Position numbers and translations under genes: made by a program. Of a DNA stretch of 64,000 nucleotides, positions 1 through 10,414 are shown one piece after another. The DNA comes from Pterois miles (taxonomy: Eukaryota; Chordata; Actinopteri; Perciformes; Scorpaenidae), in NCBI GenBank assembly GCA_947000775.1, contig CAMQGK010000518.1:62001-126000 (forward strand). The letters are read 5' to 3'. Numbering within the stretch: the stretch's first letter is position 1; each line of letters begins with the position of its first letter. A model generated the notes under the pieces. It did no database searches, was not told the DNA's origin, and saw only the letters and a list, made by a program, of their open reading frames with translations.

Positions 1-354
1 AGGGCCATATCAATCTGTGTATCACCCCTTCTTTCATTTTTCAACTGAACATCAAAAATGAAAAAAAAAAATATGTTATTTGATTTAGAATCAGATATCA
101 AACACGAAATTTATGTCACTTTTAGACTTGAAATGGAAAAATGAGTGCTGGACCAAATTTGATCTTAATATTTAATGTTGAGTATTTGTTTCTTAAGACC
201 CTAATATTTGTTATCAATAAATATGAACACTATTTAGTAACAAGACCCAGTTTGATTGTCAGTTGAAAAACAAGAACAAATGATCCCTGGATTGAAAAGA
301 CTCAGAGCATATTCATTAAAAAAGAAAAAAAATAGAAGTGATTCACCTCAGAAG

Positions 355-945
355 ACTAAACATAGAACTTGTCTGCACTAATGTGAAGGGTGGCTCTGAG
401 ATCTGGACTACAGTCAGTAGACCAGGTCTGGCTCTAAAGCAGTGGTTCTGATGCGCAGATGTCACGCAGGTCAGAGTCTCTTAATCTCGTCCTCAGGCGG
501 TTCTTGGATGTCCTCTCGCATGTATGTCGAGCTAAACCAGCTCAGCATTTTCTTAGCAAATGTTTGAATCTCTGGGAACCTGCCTTCATCCAGCTGGCGG
601 TAAAAGTTGACAAAGGGAGCTGCTGGTGCCGACCGCGACTCTCCGCATCACACTGCAGCTCAACGAGGTCCAGCTGGAGGAGGTCTGGAGCGCCAACGGA
701 GAAAGGAGAGTTAAAAAGCCTGATCTCCTTTTCAACAGCTGCAAAATCCCGAAAGCGGCGTTAAAACTCCTCAGCCAGAGATGAGGTGTCTGCTGCATAC
801 CTCCTCAACTGCGCACCGACATTGTGGGGCCGCATATTGTTGATTTTATGACAAAGGCTGTGGGCCGGTGGAAATTTGAACACGGGCCGCATTTGGCCCG
901 CGCGCACATGCCTGCACGAGTTGGTTTGGTTGCTGATCCTGCTGA
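355..945 (-). pseudogene. hAT-type (ZBED/GTF2IRD2-like) transposase relic, left arm
   Basis: Conceptual minus-strand translation gives, across several frames, a block like the C-terminal part of domesticated and mobile hAT transposases: RFRDFAA, LFNSPFSV, LVELQCD, FPEIQTFAKKMLSWFSSTYM, then KRLRDSHLRD. This order matches the ZBED5/FAM200/GTF2IRD2-like group as I know it. Stops and frameshifts make it non-functional. The element probably runs off the left edge of the window; the mirror copy at 40670-41770 keeps its far terminus. Confidence 0.6.
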
Positions 946-954
946 TATAAATAC

Positions 955-986
955 ATATATAAATAAATAAATAAATAAATAAATAC
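955..986. repeat. (AAAT)n microsatellite
   Basis: About eight copies of a tetranucleotide, beside the hAT relic. The mirror copy is at about 40630-40662. Confidence 0.9.
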
Positions 987-1366
987 GAAGAGAAAAGAAA
1001 CAAAATTAAAAGAATTTTGCATAAATAGATGTAAGACATGAAAAAACAATCAAGACCTCTTAAGGAGAAATGAAATGCCATGATATAGGCTATAATTTGG
1101 ACATTAATTAATTATGCAATCTTTTCATGATGTAGACGGAAACATGCATTGATTCACATTTATTATCACTATCATTTAATATTATTTTGTATCTAGATGG
1201 GTCAAGATGGTTTGAAGTGTGTACACAATAATTATTGATGGCAACACCTACTGTAACAGAATAAAGAGGCCAAATCATGAACATGATATCATCTGTTACT
1301 GTATGGGACTCGCTCACGCTCGTGCGTCGAAGTCATGGAAACGGATTGTTGACATGGTACCGAGGT

Positions 1367-1374
1367 TATATAAG
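1367..1374 (+). promoter_or_regulatory. TATA box of the arm gene (left copy)
   Basis: TATATAAG lies about 130 bp before the ATG at 1501. A start site near 1395-1400 would give a 5' UTR of about 100 bases, and the sequence between is free of long simple repeats. The surrounding ten bases, GGTTATATAA, also occur before exon A in most array units. Confidence 0.65.
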
Positions 1375-1500
1375 GGCTGCGGACCTCTCTAGGAGCCCCT
1401 TTCACACTTGGACTCGGACACGAGCTGACCTCTTGTGAAAACTTGGTGACTGGTTATCTTTGATACCGGATCGCAGCTGAAATCTACCCCCCTCTAGGAG

Positions 1501-4500
1501 ATGGTGTTTTTTGGACCCCGTGTGTACGGCCTGCCGGCCACCGCCTCTTTTGGAGGTAAGACATCTTTTAATATTTAAATTATGTTCAATTGTTGAATTT
1601 ATAGTTAAGTGATTAGTAGACTGTTTGTTGGCCTGTTAGGGAAACACTGATTGTGATGAAACTTGATGTTTTCTGGGTGAAAAATAATAATTATCTGGTA
1701 ACACGTGTAATGTGAAGTGTGGCGGGAGTATTGTACAGAATGTTAACAACATAGTGATTTGAAAACACTTATTTTTGTTTGCAACATATTTTCCAAATTT
1801 TCCGTTGAGTCATTTAGGAAACAAAATGGCGACTCAGCCATTTTTTGAATAATGCCCAAACAACAAGCTGATTTGTGCGTCATGGAAACGACGTAACGTC
1901 TAGGAGCAAAGGTGTTGAAGTCAGAGTTGTAAACACAGCACACCTTCCTCCGTGTGGACAGTTGAGATTACTTCTTAAAATGTATCTGGACATGTTGTCG
2001 GGTCCTTTTCAAGTCCACATTTATCACATTTATGAAGTCATGTTTAGGTTTTCTCAAAGTGCACTAACAGATCGATATTGTTATGAGCCTGAATGAAGTG
2101 AACTAAAGTGTCTGACAGTTATTGGACCTAAAATCAAAGGTGCTCAGTCATCACTCAGAGCTTCTACTTGACATGATAGTACTGTCATCATATTATAATA
2201 TGTTTTACTAGTTCATGTGGTGTTTTCTGATGAAGGGAAGAGATGAGAGCGGTTTCTCATGCAGTGACTGTGCGCGTCCTACGTCCAAAGATGCCGCCGT
2301 CTCCTCCACGCAGCGTGATTTACAACTTAGGACAGTAACTAAATATAATCGATTATTTTGCACATATATTTTGGTGCGGTTATTTCTGGAGAAGCCCTGT
2401 CCTTAAGTGCGCGTGAATTAATGAAGGTCCCCATGTTTAAGCGTGCGTAATTACGCACGAGGGTCTGTGCGCATCATACTTTTTCGCTGTCTCAGTGTTT
2501 TTCACAGCATATTGGGAACCTTGGAGGCAGCAGCATCCTCTTAAAAAAGCTCAGTGCCGTGAACAACCATCTTTTCTCGCGACATCACTGAATAGAGTCA
2601 GAACCAGCTGTTTCCACCATTTTAACATGACTGAAATCTGATGCAACATGACAGAATTACAGCCTGTTGTTCTGAATAATGTTAAACTCGTTTGACCTTT
2701 GTTGAGATTATAAGAAAGAAGATATGTATTCAGAGGCAAAAACAGGAATGTGAACAGGGTTGTTGTGTGAACTTGTGTTATATAAACCAGGATTAAATAG
2801 ATAGATTCTTCTATGGAGTCAGATCAGTCTCAGTATTAATGAATGCACACAGAAATATCCACAAATGTGTTTTGTGATTTATATATGAATGACTGTCCAC
2901 AAAAATATGTTTCTATTATATTAATATTTATAATATATTATACTATTATAACATTGTTAATTAGTATTATTGTTATTATTATTATTATTATTACTATATA
3001 ACTATATATATACTGTATATGTGTGTGTGTGTTTGTGTGTAAATTTAAAACAAATACAAATTTAAGTAGTTATATAATATATATTATATATATAATATAA
3101 TATATGAGCATATTTAATGTATTTTTTGTATATTTGTATTATTATTAAATCATTTTAATTATCATTTTTAAATTTATATTTTAACTCTTTTTGTGTATTG
3201 AAAAATATTTTTTGTAGAGTCATTTTTATATAAATAAGAAAACTCCATTTCTGAATCCTTCTGTGTGCATTCAGTAACACTGAGATTGATTTGACTCCAT
3301 ATTGTTTTCTCACTGAGTAGAGACAGAAGTACTGATTGTCACAGAACTAAATCTGACTGAATACAGATCAACCTATATCATGATTTGGATCAATTTATCA
3401 CAATTGAACATGTGCTTCTGCAGCCCAGTCAACATGATCTTTAAATGTATATAACGATGTATGAGATCATGATGGGGTGTTTTTGTGTAATATTGTGCAG
3501 TGTGTACAGCACAGCAGTGGTTCCCATCAGGTGTGGACGATATTGTGTCAGCTTTTACCAACATATATCTAAAAGTAGTATAGTGTTAAAATAGAGGTTA
3601 CATCTGACAGTATTTGTTTGGCCCCCAGCAACAATCTTGGTTTCTCATGGCCACCCCTGCTTTAGAGGGAGGCCTGAGGGGACAGACTGTCAGTGTTTGC
3701 AGACTTGGCAAATTTCTGGCTAGATTTAGACACTTTTGGAGCTAGTTCGTAGCTATTGCTGCTAGCTGCATTCATTGGAAAAGAGTTGGAGACACTTGGC
3801 TCATTTTTTTTCTGCTGGATCATTTTTAAAAATCCAGTGTAGTCTTGCTAGTTTCTCAAGATCACCACCCTGCCTTTAAATATTACAGGAAATACAAAGT
3901 TATTCTTTGAACCAGACTAAAACAAGCAGTTTTCTCCTGAGCTCTGCACCAACAGTCCCTCATTACTGTTTCCACAAGTCAGAACGGTGTAAACCTTTTG
4001 TCAGCATTTCAAATATGCCACAGCAGCTTTAAAAAAAAAAAAACTTTAGACATCATCACAACATCCATGCATCATCAGATCACTCTCATCGTCATAATGT
4101 CTCAAATAACAGTACTGTACTATATTGCATATCACTTTTAGAGGTGACAGTAGCACTCTGTTTATTGGGGGCTTTTCTACAAAGTGTCTGTGATGTTTCT
4201 GGTCAAAATGATTTTCCTGTTTTTGTCTGTTTTATGAAGGTGGAGAGTGTGACTTTTTAATGCTTTTTTCCTCCTCAGGTGGCTCCGTTTGGCTCGACTG
4301 GCTTCAGGAGGCTGAGCCTCAGGGAGGTAACGGTGAAGGTGACCCTTCTGGTCATCCTCCCGCTTTCACTCCTGCTGACCTTCCTGCTGACTTCTTTGGT
4401 TTTCCTTCTGATCCTTTTGTTGACCTTACTGTTGACACTGATGGTCTTCCTCCCGCTTTCCCTTTTGTTGACCCTTACATTTTTCCTCGTCCTTCCTCCC

Positions 4501-6174
4501 GCTTTCCCTTATGGTCTTCTTCTCGCTTCCCTGCTCCTGACTCTTGTGGTCTTCTTCTCACTTTCCCTCCTGCTGATCCTTTAGGTCATCCTCCTGCTTT
4601 CACTCCTTCTGACCCTCCTGCTGACCTTCCTTCTGACTTCTTTGGTTTTCCTTCTGATCCTTTTGTTGACCTTACTGTTGACACTGATGGTCTTCCTCCC
4701 GCTTTCCCTTTTGTTGATCCTTACATTTTTCCTCGTCCTTTCTCCTGCTTTCCCTTATGGTCTTCTTCCCGCTTCCCTGCTCCTGACCCTTATGGTCTTC
4801 CTCCTGCTTTCACCTGCTGCTGACCCTTATGGTCATCTTACTTCTTTTCCTCCTGCTGACCTTTATGCTGGTTTTCATGCTTTCCCTCCTGCTGACCCTT
4901 ATGGTCTTCCTCCTGCTTTCATCTGCTGCTGACCCTTATGGTCATCTTACTTCTTTTCCTCCTGCTGACCTTTATGCTGGTTTTCGTGCTTTCCCTTCTG
5001 CTGATCCTCCTACTGACTCTTATAGTTTTCCTGCTGACCCTTGTGCTGACTCTCTTGGTGACCCTTATCGTGTTCCTCATGGTTTTCCACCTGCTGACCA
5101 TCATGGTGGCCCTGAAGCCAACCCTGATAATGTATTCAATGCTGTTGAGTATTTTGTTGACAGGTCATCTGGACTCTGTATGTCCATCCTGGAAGAGGGA
5201 GCCCTCCTCTGATTTGACGTGGCTGATTGTGCTGAAGATCTCCCGTGGCTGATCCGACCCAACGACCTCTGCTTCCACATGGTCTGTGATGATGAGGATG
5301 AGGCGCCTAAGGTTGAGGAAGGTGAGTATATCCCTCCTCTTTCTTCTGATGATGAGGATGATGAGGATGTGAGAGGAGCAGCAGCAGGTCAGTGCTGAGA
5401 GGCCACTGAGGTTTTGAGAGTGGACCTCAGAGAGGCAGAAAGCTCTGGAGACCCTCTGGAGACCCAGTTCCATGGACTGGTTATAGTTATTAACATTAAC
5501 AAGTGTTTTAATGAGTCTTGTACGTGTTAATGATCACTTATCGTACTCACTGTTGTTCTTTGAGTTGTTTTTTACATATGATAGAAAACTGAACCCCACA
5601 GAAGCAATAATTAATAACATTTTTTATCAGTTTAATATTTCTAATGATTACTGATATTGCTGACAATGTTGTACTTTTTCCTGCAGGATGTCCAGCAGTT
5701 TCCTTGATGACAGAGGAGAAGTTGGTCCTCCCGAACAGATGAGAAGGATGGCCGACCGCAAGACGAGCTGGAGAGCGATGGTCTCCTGTGATTTAGCCAA
5801 CAAACTAAGTAAGTCCTCACTAAGACTACAAGACTAGCAAAGGTGACATTAAGTGGTTATAAGCTAAAGTTGAAATATGGCACAGATCAAAGTTGATTTA
5901 TTTAGAGATTCATGAGTCTGCAGGAGAAATGTGGAAGAACATGGTGATGTCTGTCAACCCAAAGGAGGAAGTGTAGTGATAAAAGAAAAAATCCTGACTT
6001 GTTTTTGATATCATAGGGCAGGACTCTTCCTGTGTTTTTGGCATTCCTGGAGCATCTGAGAGTGGATGTGGACCAGCCGATCATCCCAGGACACCCGAGC
6101 ACCGCAGCGGTCCACTGAACACACCGAACCACTGTCAGCAGCCTGCTAGCTTCAAGACCCCGAACATTATCTGA
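1501..6174 (+). CDS. Multi-exon arm gene, unknown family, possibly degenerate (left copy)
   Basis: Predicted from signals; no family recognised. Exon 1 is 1501-1555 (starts MVFFGPRVYG, 18 codons plus one base, donor at 1556). Exon 2 is 4279-5321 (acceptor CTCCTCAG, strong GTGAGT donor) and joins in phase, continuing GSVWLDWLQEAEPQGG before a Pro/Asp/Phe-rich repeat tract. Exon 3 is 5687-5808 and exon 4 starts at 6017, with stop TGA at 6172-6174. Exons 3 and 4 share an open frame containing PPEQMRRMADRKTSW. The exon 1-2 frame stops at 4821, inside the repeat tract. Later repeat units are open in another frame, and an acidic end (CDDEDEAPKVEEGE) follows one more stop at 5210-5212. Either the repeats have frameshifted and this is a decaying gene, or the true splicing differs. 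Both arms carry these features. Confidence 0.5.
2900..3240. repeat. AT-rich simple-sequence tract inside intron 1
   Basis: TAT/ATT and TATA runs with a short TG run; no gene is visible. The rest of intron 1 (1556-4278) is AT-rich non-coding DNA with no supported gene. An interspersed-repeat-like end (CCACCCCTGCTTTAGAG) lies near 3650. Confidence 0.7.
4281..5160 (+). repeat. Pro/Asp/Phe-coding minisatellite exon (left copy)
   Basis: The exon consists of related 21-27-base units encoding variants of PPADPYGLPPAF, inside longer repeats of roughly 270 bp; one tract with FFGFPSDPFVDLTVDTDG occurs twice. Changes of unit length move the reading frame, so parts are open in different frames. The other frames read as Leu-rich pseudo-membrane proteins; this is a composition effect of CTG/CTT-rich DNA. 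Confidence 0.8.
5687..5808 (+). CDS. Exon 3 of arm gene, homologous to array exon A
   Basis: Bounded by acceptor TTTTTCCTGCAG and donor GTAAGTCC. The encoded stretch PPEQMRRMADRKT lines up with IPDQVRWMTDHKT of array exon A, and the nucleotides align over about 90 bases (for example GACCGCAAGACG against GACCACAAGACG). This is the strongest link between the single-copy-like gene and the array. Confidence 0.6.
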
Positions 6175-6181
6175 AGAGCCA
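6017..6181 (+). CDS. Exon 4 of arm gene, homologous to array exon B
   Basis: Follows an acceptor (ATATCATAG) and is open for 52 codons in the frame set by exon 3, ending at TGA 6172. GTGAGT follows at 6182, so the stop lies a few bases before a donor. Both this exon and array exon B open with GRCAGGACTCTTCC, and both encode ESG...P..H then a SGPLNTPN / SSPLNTLN motif. Confidence 0.55.
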
Positions 6182-6312
6182 GTGAGTCTGTCTGTCTGTC
6201 CTCTGCCCCGGCAATTCAGTTCAGTCCAAAGGGGCTTATTGACATGGGAAACATACATTTACATTACCAAAGCAACTGTGAACTAAAACCAACAATCTTG
6301 TCCTCTCCCTAG

Positions 6313-6610
6313 GTTACATGAAGGAGAGGAGGGTGTGTTGCTCAGGCTGCATCTGTTTAGTGACACCTGGAAGCTGCTTGACATCCTCCTGGATCCATCC
6401 CTCCATATGTGTTCACATTATACACATCCATTTAGTCATCTGGACTCTGTATGTCCATCCTGGAAGAGGGAGCCCTCCTCTGTTGCTCTTCGTGAGGTTT
6501 CTCCCAGTTTTTCCCTGTTAAAAGGGTTTTTGGGAGTTTTTACCTCACCACTATTTTTTACCACTTGACTCTTTTGGTGTTGAATTCAATAAAAGACAAC
6601 ATCAAACATC
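6313..6610 (+). other. 3' UTR exon of arm gene (left copy)
   Basis: Begins after acceptor CTCTCCCTAG and contains sequence found in many fish 3' UTRs and intergenic regions (a GGAAGAGGGAGCCCTCC...TTTCTCCCAG family, known to me as a common teleost repeat). No coding potential is supported. Confidence 0.5.
6588..6593 (+). terminator. Polyadenylation signal AATAAA (left copy)
   Basis: Canonical hexamer about 275 bp into the last exon of the arm gene. The mirror hexamer is at 34740-34745. Confidence 0.6.
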
Positions 6611-7540
6611 TAAAATGTGGTATGTGACTTCTTTTACTTTCATTGATGTTACCATAACGTGAAATAATCGATCATTTGCAGGTAGTGTGATACTTGTTTG
6701 ATTGCATTTGATTTAACTTCCCTACACATTAATGACACCAAAGTCCAAATGATGTTTATTGAGCCCTAAAACCTCACAGCTTTAGTTTGTTCTCCACTTT
6801 AATTTGGAAAAACAACAACCAGAGAAATCACTGATAATGTCTGATAATGTATTGAAATGGCCTTGAGATGATTAGTTATTAAAGGTATCATGTTTTGTTT
6901 TTAAACTCAGCTCTAGTAATAGTAATATTTCTAATACCATTTTTAAACAAAAGCGTGGAGCAGCTCCAAAATTGATCCAACAACTATGATGATGACAATG
7001 AGAAGGGTCCCCTTCCCATTTAATTTTGAATATTTCTCTGGGACTAGGATCAAGCCCTTTCACATTTAGCCTTCAAATAGATTATACAAAACAATCTGCA
7101 TTGGGAAGATTTAAGGATAGCTGTTGCTGTGTACCATGATTATTCAACACTGGGCTGTAATTTTAAAAGGTCGTAGTGATTATGGATGTGCATTTCCCAA
7201 CAGTGAGCAGGGTAACATAACATAATAACAGCAGGCAGGCATCGGTCAGGTCTTCTCAAATGAACCAGAGCATCGTGTGTCCACCTTGTCATTATCTGTA
7301 TGGAAAACACGTTTCATAAAGAGCATAAAAACCAGTGACACTGTACATCTGCTCCAATCTTTGGTTTTATCAGCCAGGAACACAGTTTTCAATGTAGTAA
7401 GTAAACGCAATGTGAGAGCATTTCCTCACTGTCAGTCCTTACTGAGTGCAGCTCAGCTAACACTCCTCAAGGAGAGACCCTGAATCCAGCTGCTTTTCTG
7501 TGGACTCTGACATTTTTACATTTTTGTATGGATTATGAAT
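6611..7540. other. No gene seen
   Basis: AT-rich sequence mirrored in the right arm (about 33790-34725). Short ORFs here have no recognisable composition or splice context. Confidence 0.6.
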
Positions 7541-7552
7541 TACTTTTTTGAA

Positions 7553-7732
7553 CAGCCAGCAACATGAAGGACACCCGTCCATGTCTTTGGATGGTGGGAG
7601 GAGGCTGGAGAACGTGGAGAAAACCCACACTTACACAGGGAGAAGATGCAAACTCCACACACGAGGGCCCCGAGCCGGATCCGACCTCGCTGTGAGGCCA
7701 CAGTGCTAACCGCGGCACCGTGCAGCCCATTT
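7553..7732 (+). repeat. Fragment of an interspersed (ATCC)n-type fish repeat
   Basis: Shares GTCTTTGGATGGTGGGAGG, then GGGAGAAGATGCAAACTCC and the GCTAAC...GCAGCCC end with the copies at 24197-24590 and 49063-49440. Only the 3' part is present. The family is a common teleost non-LTR/SINE-like tail repeat. Confidence 0.75.
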
Positions 7733-8029
7733 TAAGGACATATGGAACATATTTTATGGACACTAGGAAAGCTGTCTGAATACTATTATAAAATGTAACT
7801 GAGAATCAACATTTTCCTTATTGAACATGGAGATTTATATTCAGCATTTAGATTTAACATTTAGATTTAAATGGCCTGAAAAAAATAAATAAATAAACCC
7901 AAACTACAATTTTAATATTGCAGATTATGCAGTAATACTGCTTTTCCACAAATAACTTCTCTAAGAGACAATAAGGTGCGACTGCGATATGATACGTTCA
8001 AACTCACCTCCAAAGTGTGGAAACGTATA

Positions 8030-8893
8030 AAGGTGCAAAAAAATCGTGAAAAAGTTCAATATTGTTTGTCAGTTATTTAAGAAAGTGAAAAGTGAATATT
8101 ATCTAAAATGTAAACTAAAATGTTTCAAGCTTTTTTTCATTGTAATCTTAATAATTACAGCCTACAGCTCAAAAATGAAAGAAAACGGCATCTCTGGAAA
8201 AAAAGGTTTACAAAACAGAAATGTCCAGCTTCTGAAAAGTCTGTGGGTTTTTTCATGCAATGCTTGGTCAGGTTTCCTTCAGCATGAATTACTGCATCAG
8301 TGAGGTGAGACATGAAGGCCATCAGCCTGTGGCTCTGCTGAGGTCTTATTGAAGCTCAGCTTGCTCTGATAGCAGCCTTCAGCTCATCTGGATTGTGGGT
8401 TGGGTGTTTCTCATCTTCCTCTTGACAACACCCCATAGATCCTCTGTGGGGTTCAGGCCAGGCCAGTTGGCTGGCCAGTCCAGCACAGTAGTGTGATGGT
8501 CAGCAGAGCAGTTAGTAGTAGCGTTGGCACTGTGGGCAGATGCTAAGTCCTGCTGGAACAGGAAACCAGCATCTCCATAAAGCCTGTCAGCAGACGGAAG
8601 CACAAAGTGCTCTAAAGTTTCCTGGTAGACTGCTGCGTTGACTTGGGACCTGATGAAACACAGTAGACCCACATCAGCAGATGACACGGCGCCCCCCAAA
8701 TCATCACCCACTGTGGAAACTTCACACTGGACTTCAACCAACTTGGATTCTGGGCCTCCCCACTCTCCCTCCAGACTCTGGGACCTGGATTTCCAAATGA
8801 AATGCAACATTTACTTTCACCTGAATAGAGGACTGACTACAGTGGTCCAGTTCTTCTCCTTAGTCCAGGTATGAGGCTTCTGACATGGGGTCT
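8030..8893 (-). mobile_element. Truncated Tc1-family transposon (left copy)
   Basis: The minus strand encodes the C-terminal half of a Tc1 transposase: AVYQETLEHFVLPSA, FQQDLASAHSA (second catalytic Asp), LDWPANWPGLNP then TEDLWGVVKRKMR (region of the third acidic residue). This copy is frameshifted upstream of that; the right-arm copy is longer. The N-terminal DNA-binding part is missing because the Gmr1-like LTR abuts it at 8893/8894. A probable terminal inverted repeat end (TGCACCTTTATA on the minus strand) lies near 8028-8036. Confidence 0.8.
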
Positions 8894-9307
8894 TGTTACC
8901 AACTGGCTCAAGGCTGGCAACAAGAAGGGAGGCCACACACAGATACCAAATTTATATTAATTTATTTAACTCAACTTAAGCAAACTAAACACAAATGATG
9001 GGATGTGTAAGTAAGTGATAAATCAGTCATGTTAGGGTGTGTATGTGTGAAAATATAGTGTAATGCATGTTGGATGGTGCATCAAACCAAAACCAAGGCA
9101 GGAGGATGAAGTGGCCGCAGCAGGCCCAGCTGAGAGAGAGAGAGAGACTAACAGAAGGCAGGCCTTTTAAGCCTTCACTACAGCCCAGCCCAGATGGGCA
9201 GAACCAAACAGACGACCCGCCCAGCCACACCAGTCAGCCACGCCCTAGACCTGTAAAGGCAGCAGCACAGCAGTCAAACAGGAAGAGTGAGAGAGAGGGT
9301 CGTCACA
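8894..9307 (-). mobile_element. 3' LTR of Gmr1-like Ty3/gypsy element (left copy)
   Basis: 414 bp with TG...CA ends (TGTGACGACC to TTGGTAACA on the minus strand), preceded in element sense by a purine tract AAGGGAGGGGG that fits a polypurine tract. It contains AATAAA-like and TATA-like motifs. No second LTR is present in the arm. Confidence 0.8.
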
Positions 9308-9592
9308 CCCCCTCCCTTAAAAATGGGGATCCTCACTGGGATTCACAAATCAACTACTGCTACAATTACTTCCAAATACTACCTACAATCAAAATAATTA
9401 AGGTTATAACATAATCCAAATACTCTGGCAAATAACTGATTTTAATGTGTCAATGTCCATCCAATCTGCAAGCTCCCATCTCCTAAGCATCCAGGTCATC
9501 CTCCCAGCAACCTTGGTACCTAGGAAGCAGTTTAAGAGAGGAGAAACCCGAATGGGCAGAGAGAGAAACTGCAGGGAGGAAAACACATTAAT

Positions 9593-10414
9593 TTAAACAG
9601 CTATAGCTCTGGACATGGCATCAGCCACTGTATTTTCAGTTCCCTTTATGTGACGTATGTCTAAATGAAACGGCTGCAGGAAAAGACACCAACGCATAAG
9701 CCGCTGATTTGGGTTTTGGAGTGAGTGGAGAAAGGTTAGTGGATTATGGTCTGTGTATACCACTAAAGGTCTAACTCCACTCCCAATATAAACCTCAAAG
9801 TGTTGCAATGCCCAGATGAGTGCCAGTGCTTCTTTTTCAATGATAGAATAGTTCAATTGGTGTGAGTTGAACTTTTTAGAAAAGTAACTCACCGGGCAAT
9901 CAACACCACTTTGGTTAGCCTGCATGAGCACAGCACCAGCTCCCACTTTGCTAGCATCCACATACAGGGAGAACGGTTTATCCATCTGTGGAGCTGCTAA
10001 AACAGGAGCCGAACACAATAAAGACTTCACAGATTCAAATGCTTCCTGACATGGAAGAGACCATTCAAACTTCACCTTTGGGCTAAGAACAGAAGTAAGT
10101 GGAGCAACTACTGTGGAGAAATTTTTACAAAACCCACGGTAGTACCCGACCATCCCCAAGAACCGAGAAAGCTCTTTCTTGGTAGTTGGAACAGGAAATT
10201 TGTCCACTGCCAACACCTTTGCTCTCACTGGGCGCACCTGCCCATGGCCAACCACTTTACCCAAATAGGTGACAGTGGCCTTGGCAAACTCACATTTTGC
10301 CAAGTTAATGGTCAAAGATGCCCAGGCTAAACGGTCAAACAAACTCTGAACGCGTTTAAGATGTTCCTCCCAGGTGTCACTGTATATCACCACATCATCC
10401 AAAAAACAGCACAT
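9593..10414 (-). pseudogene. Gmr1-like pol: RT palm C-terminus and RNase H (left copy)
   Basis: 273 codons. It begins at the reverse transcriptase catalytic FLDD motif and continues with the gypsy connection (FLGMVGYYRGFCKNFS), then RNase H with LYVDASKVGAGAVLMQ, FSKKFNSHQLNYS, EKEALAL and YTDHNPLTFL, ending at TAA just upstream of the LTR. No integrase follows, which is unusual for Ty3/gypsy. A one-base length change in a T run at the FLDD motif separates it from the upstream reading frame. This copy is intact through RNase H, unlike the right-arm copy. Confidence 0.85.

Noticed and set aside
459..764. Plus-strand 101-codon ORF in the left arm
   Set aside because: It is the antisense of the degraded hAT transposase block, which shows recognisable motifs on the minus strand.
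4279..5252. Leu-rich ORFs that look like multi-pass membrane proteins
   Set aside because: They are alternate frames of the CT-rich minisatellite exon. The hydrophobicity comes from CTG/CTT composition.
9027..9414. ORFs on both strands around the Gmr1-like LTR
   Set aside because: They lie inside the LTR and polypurine region, which is non-coding.
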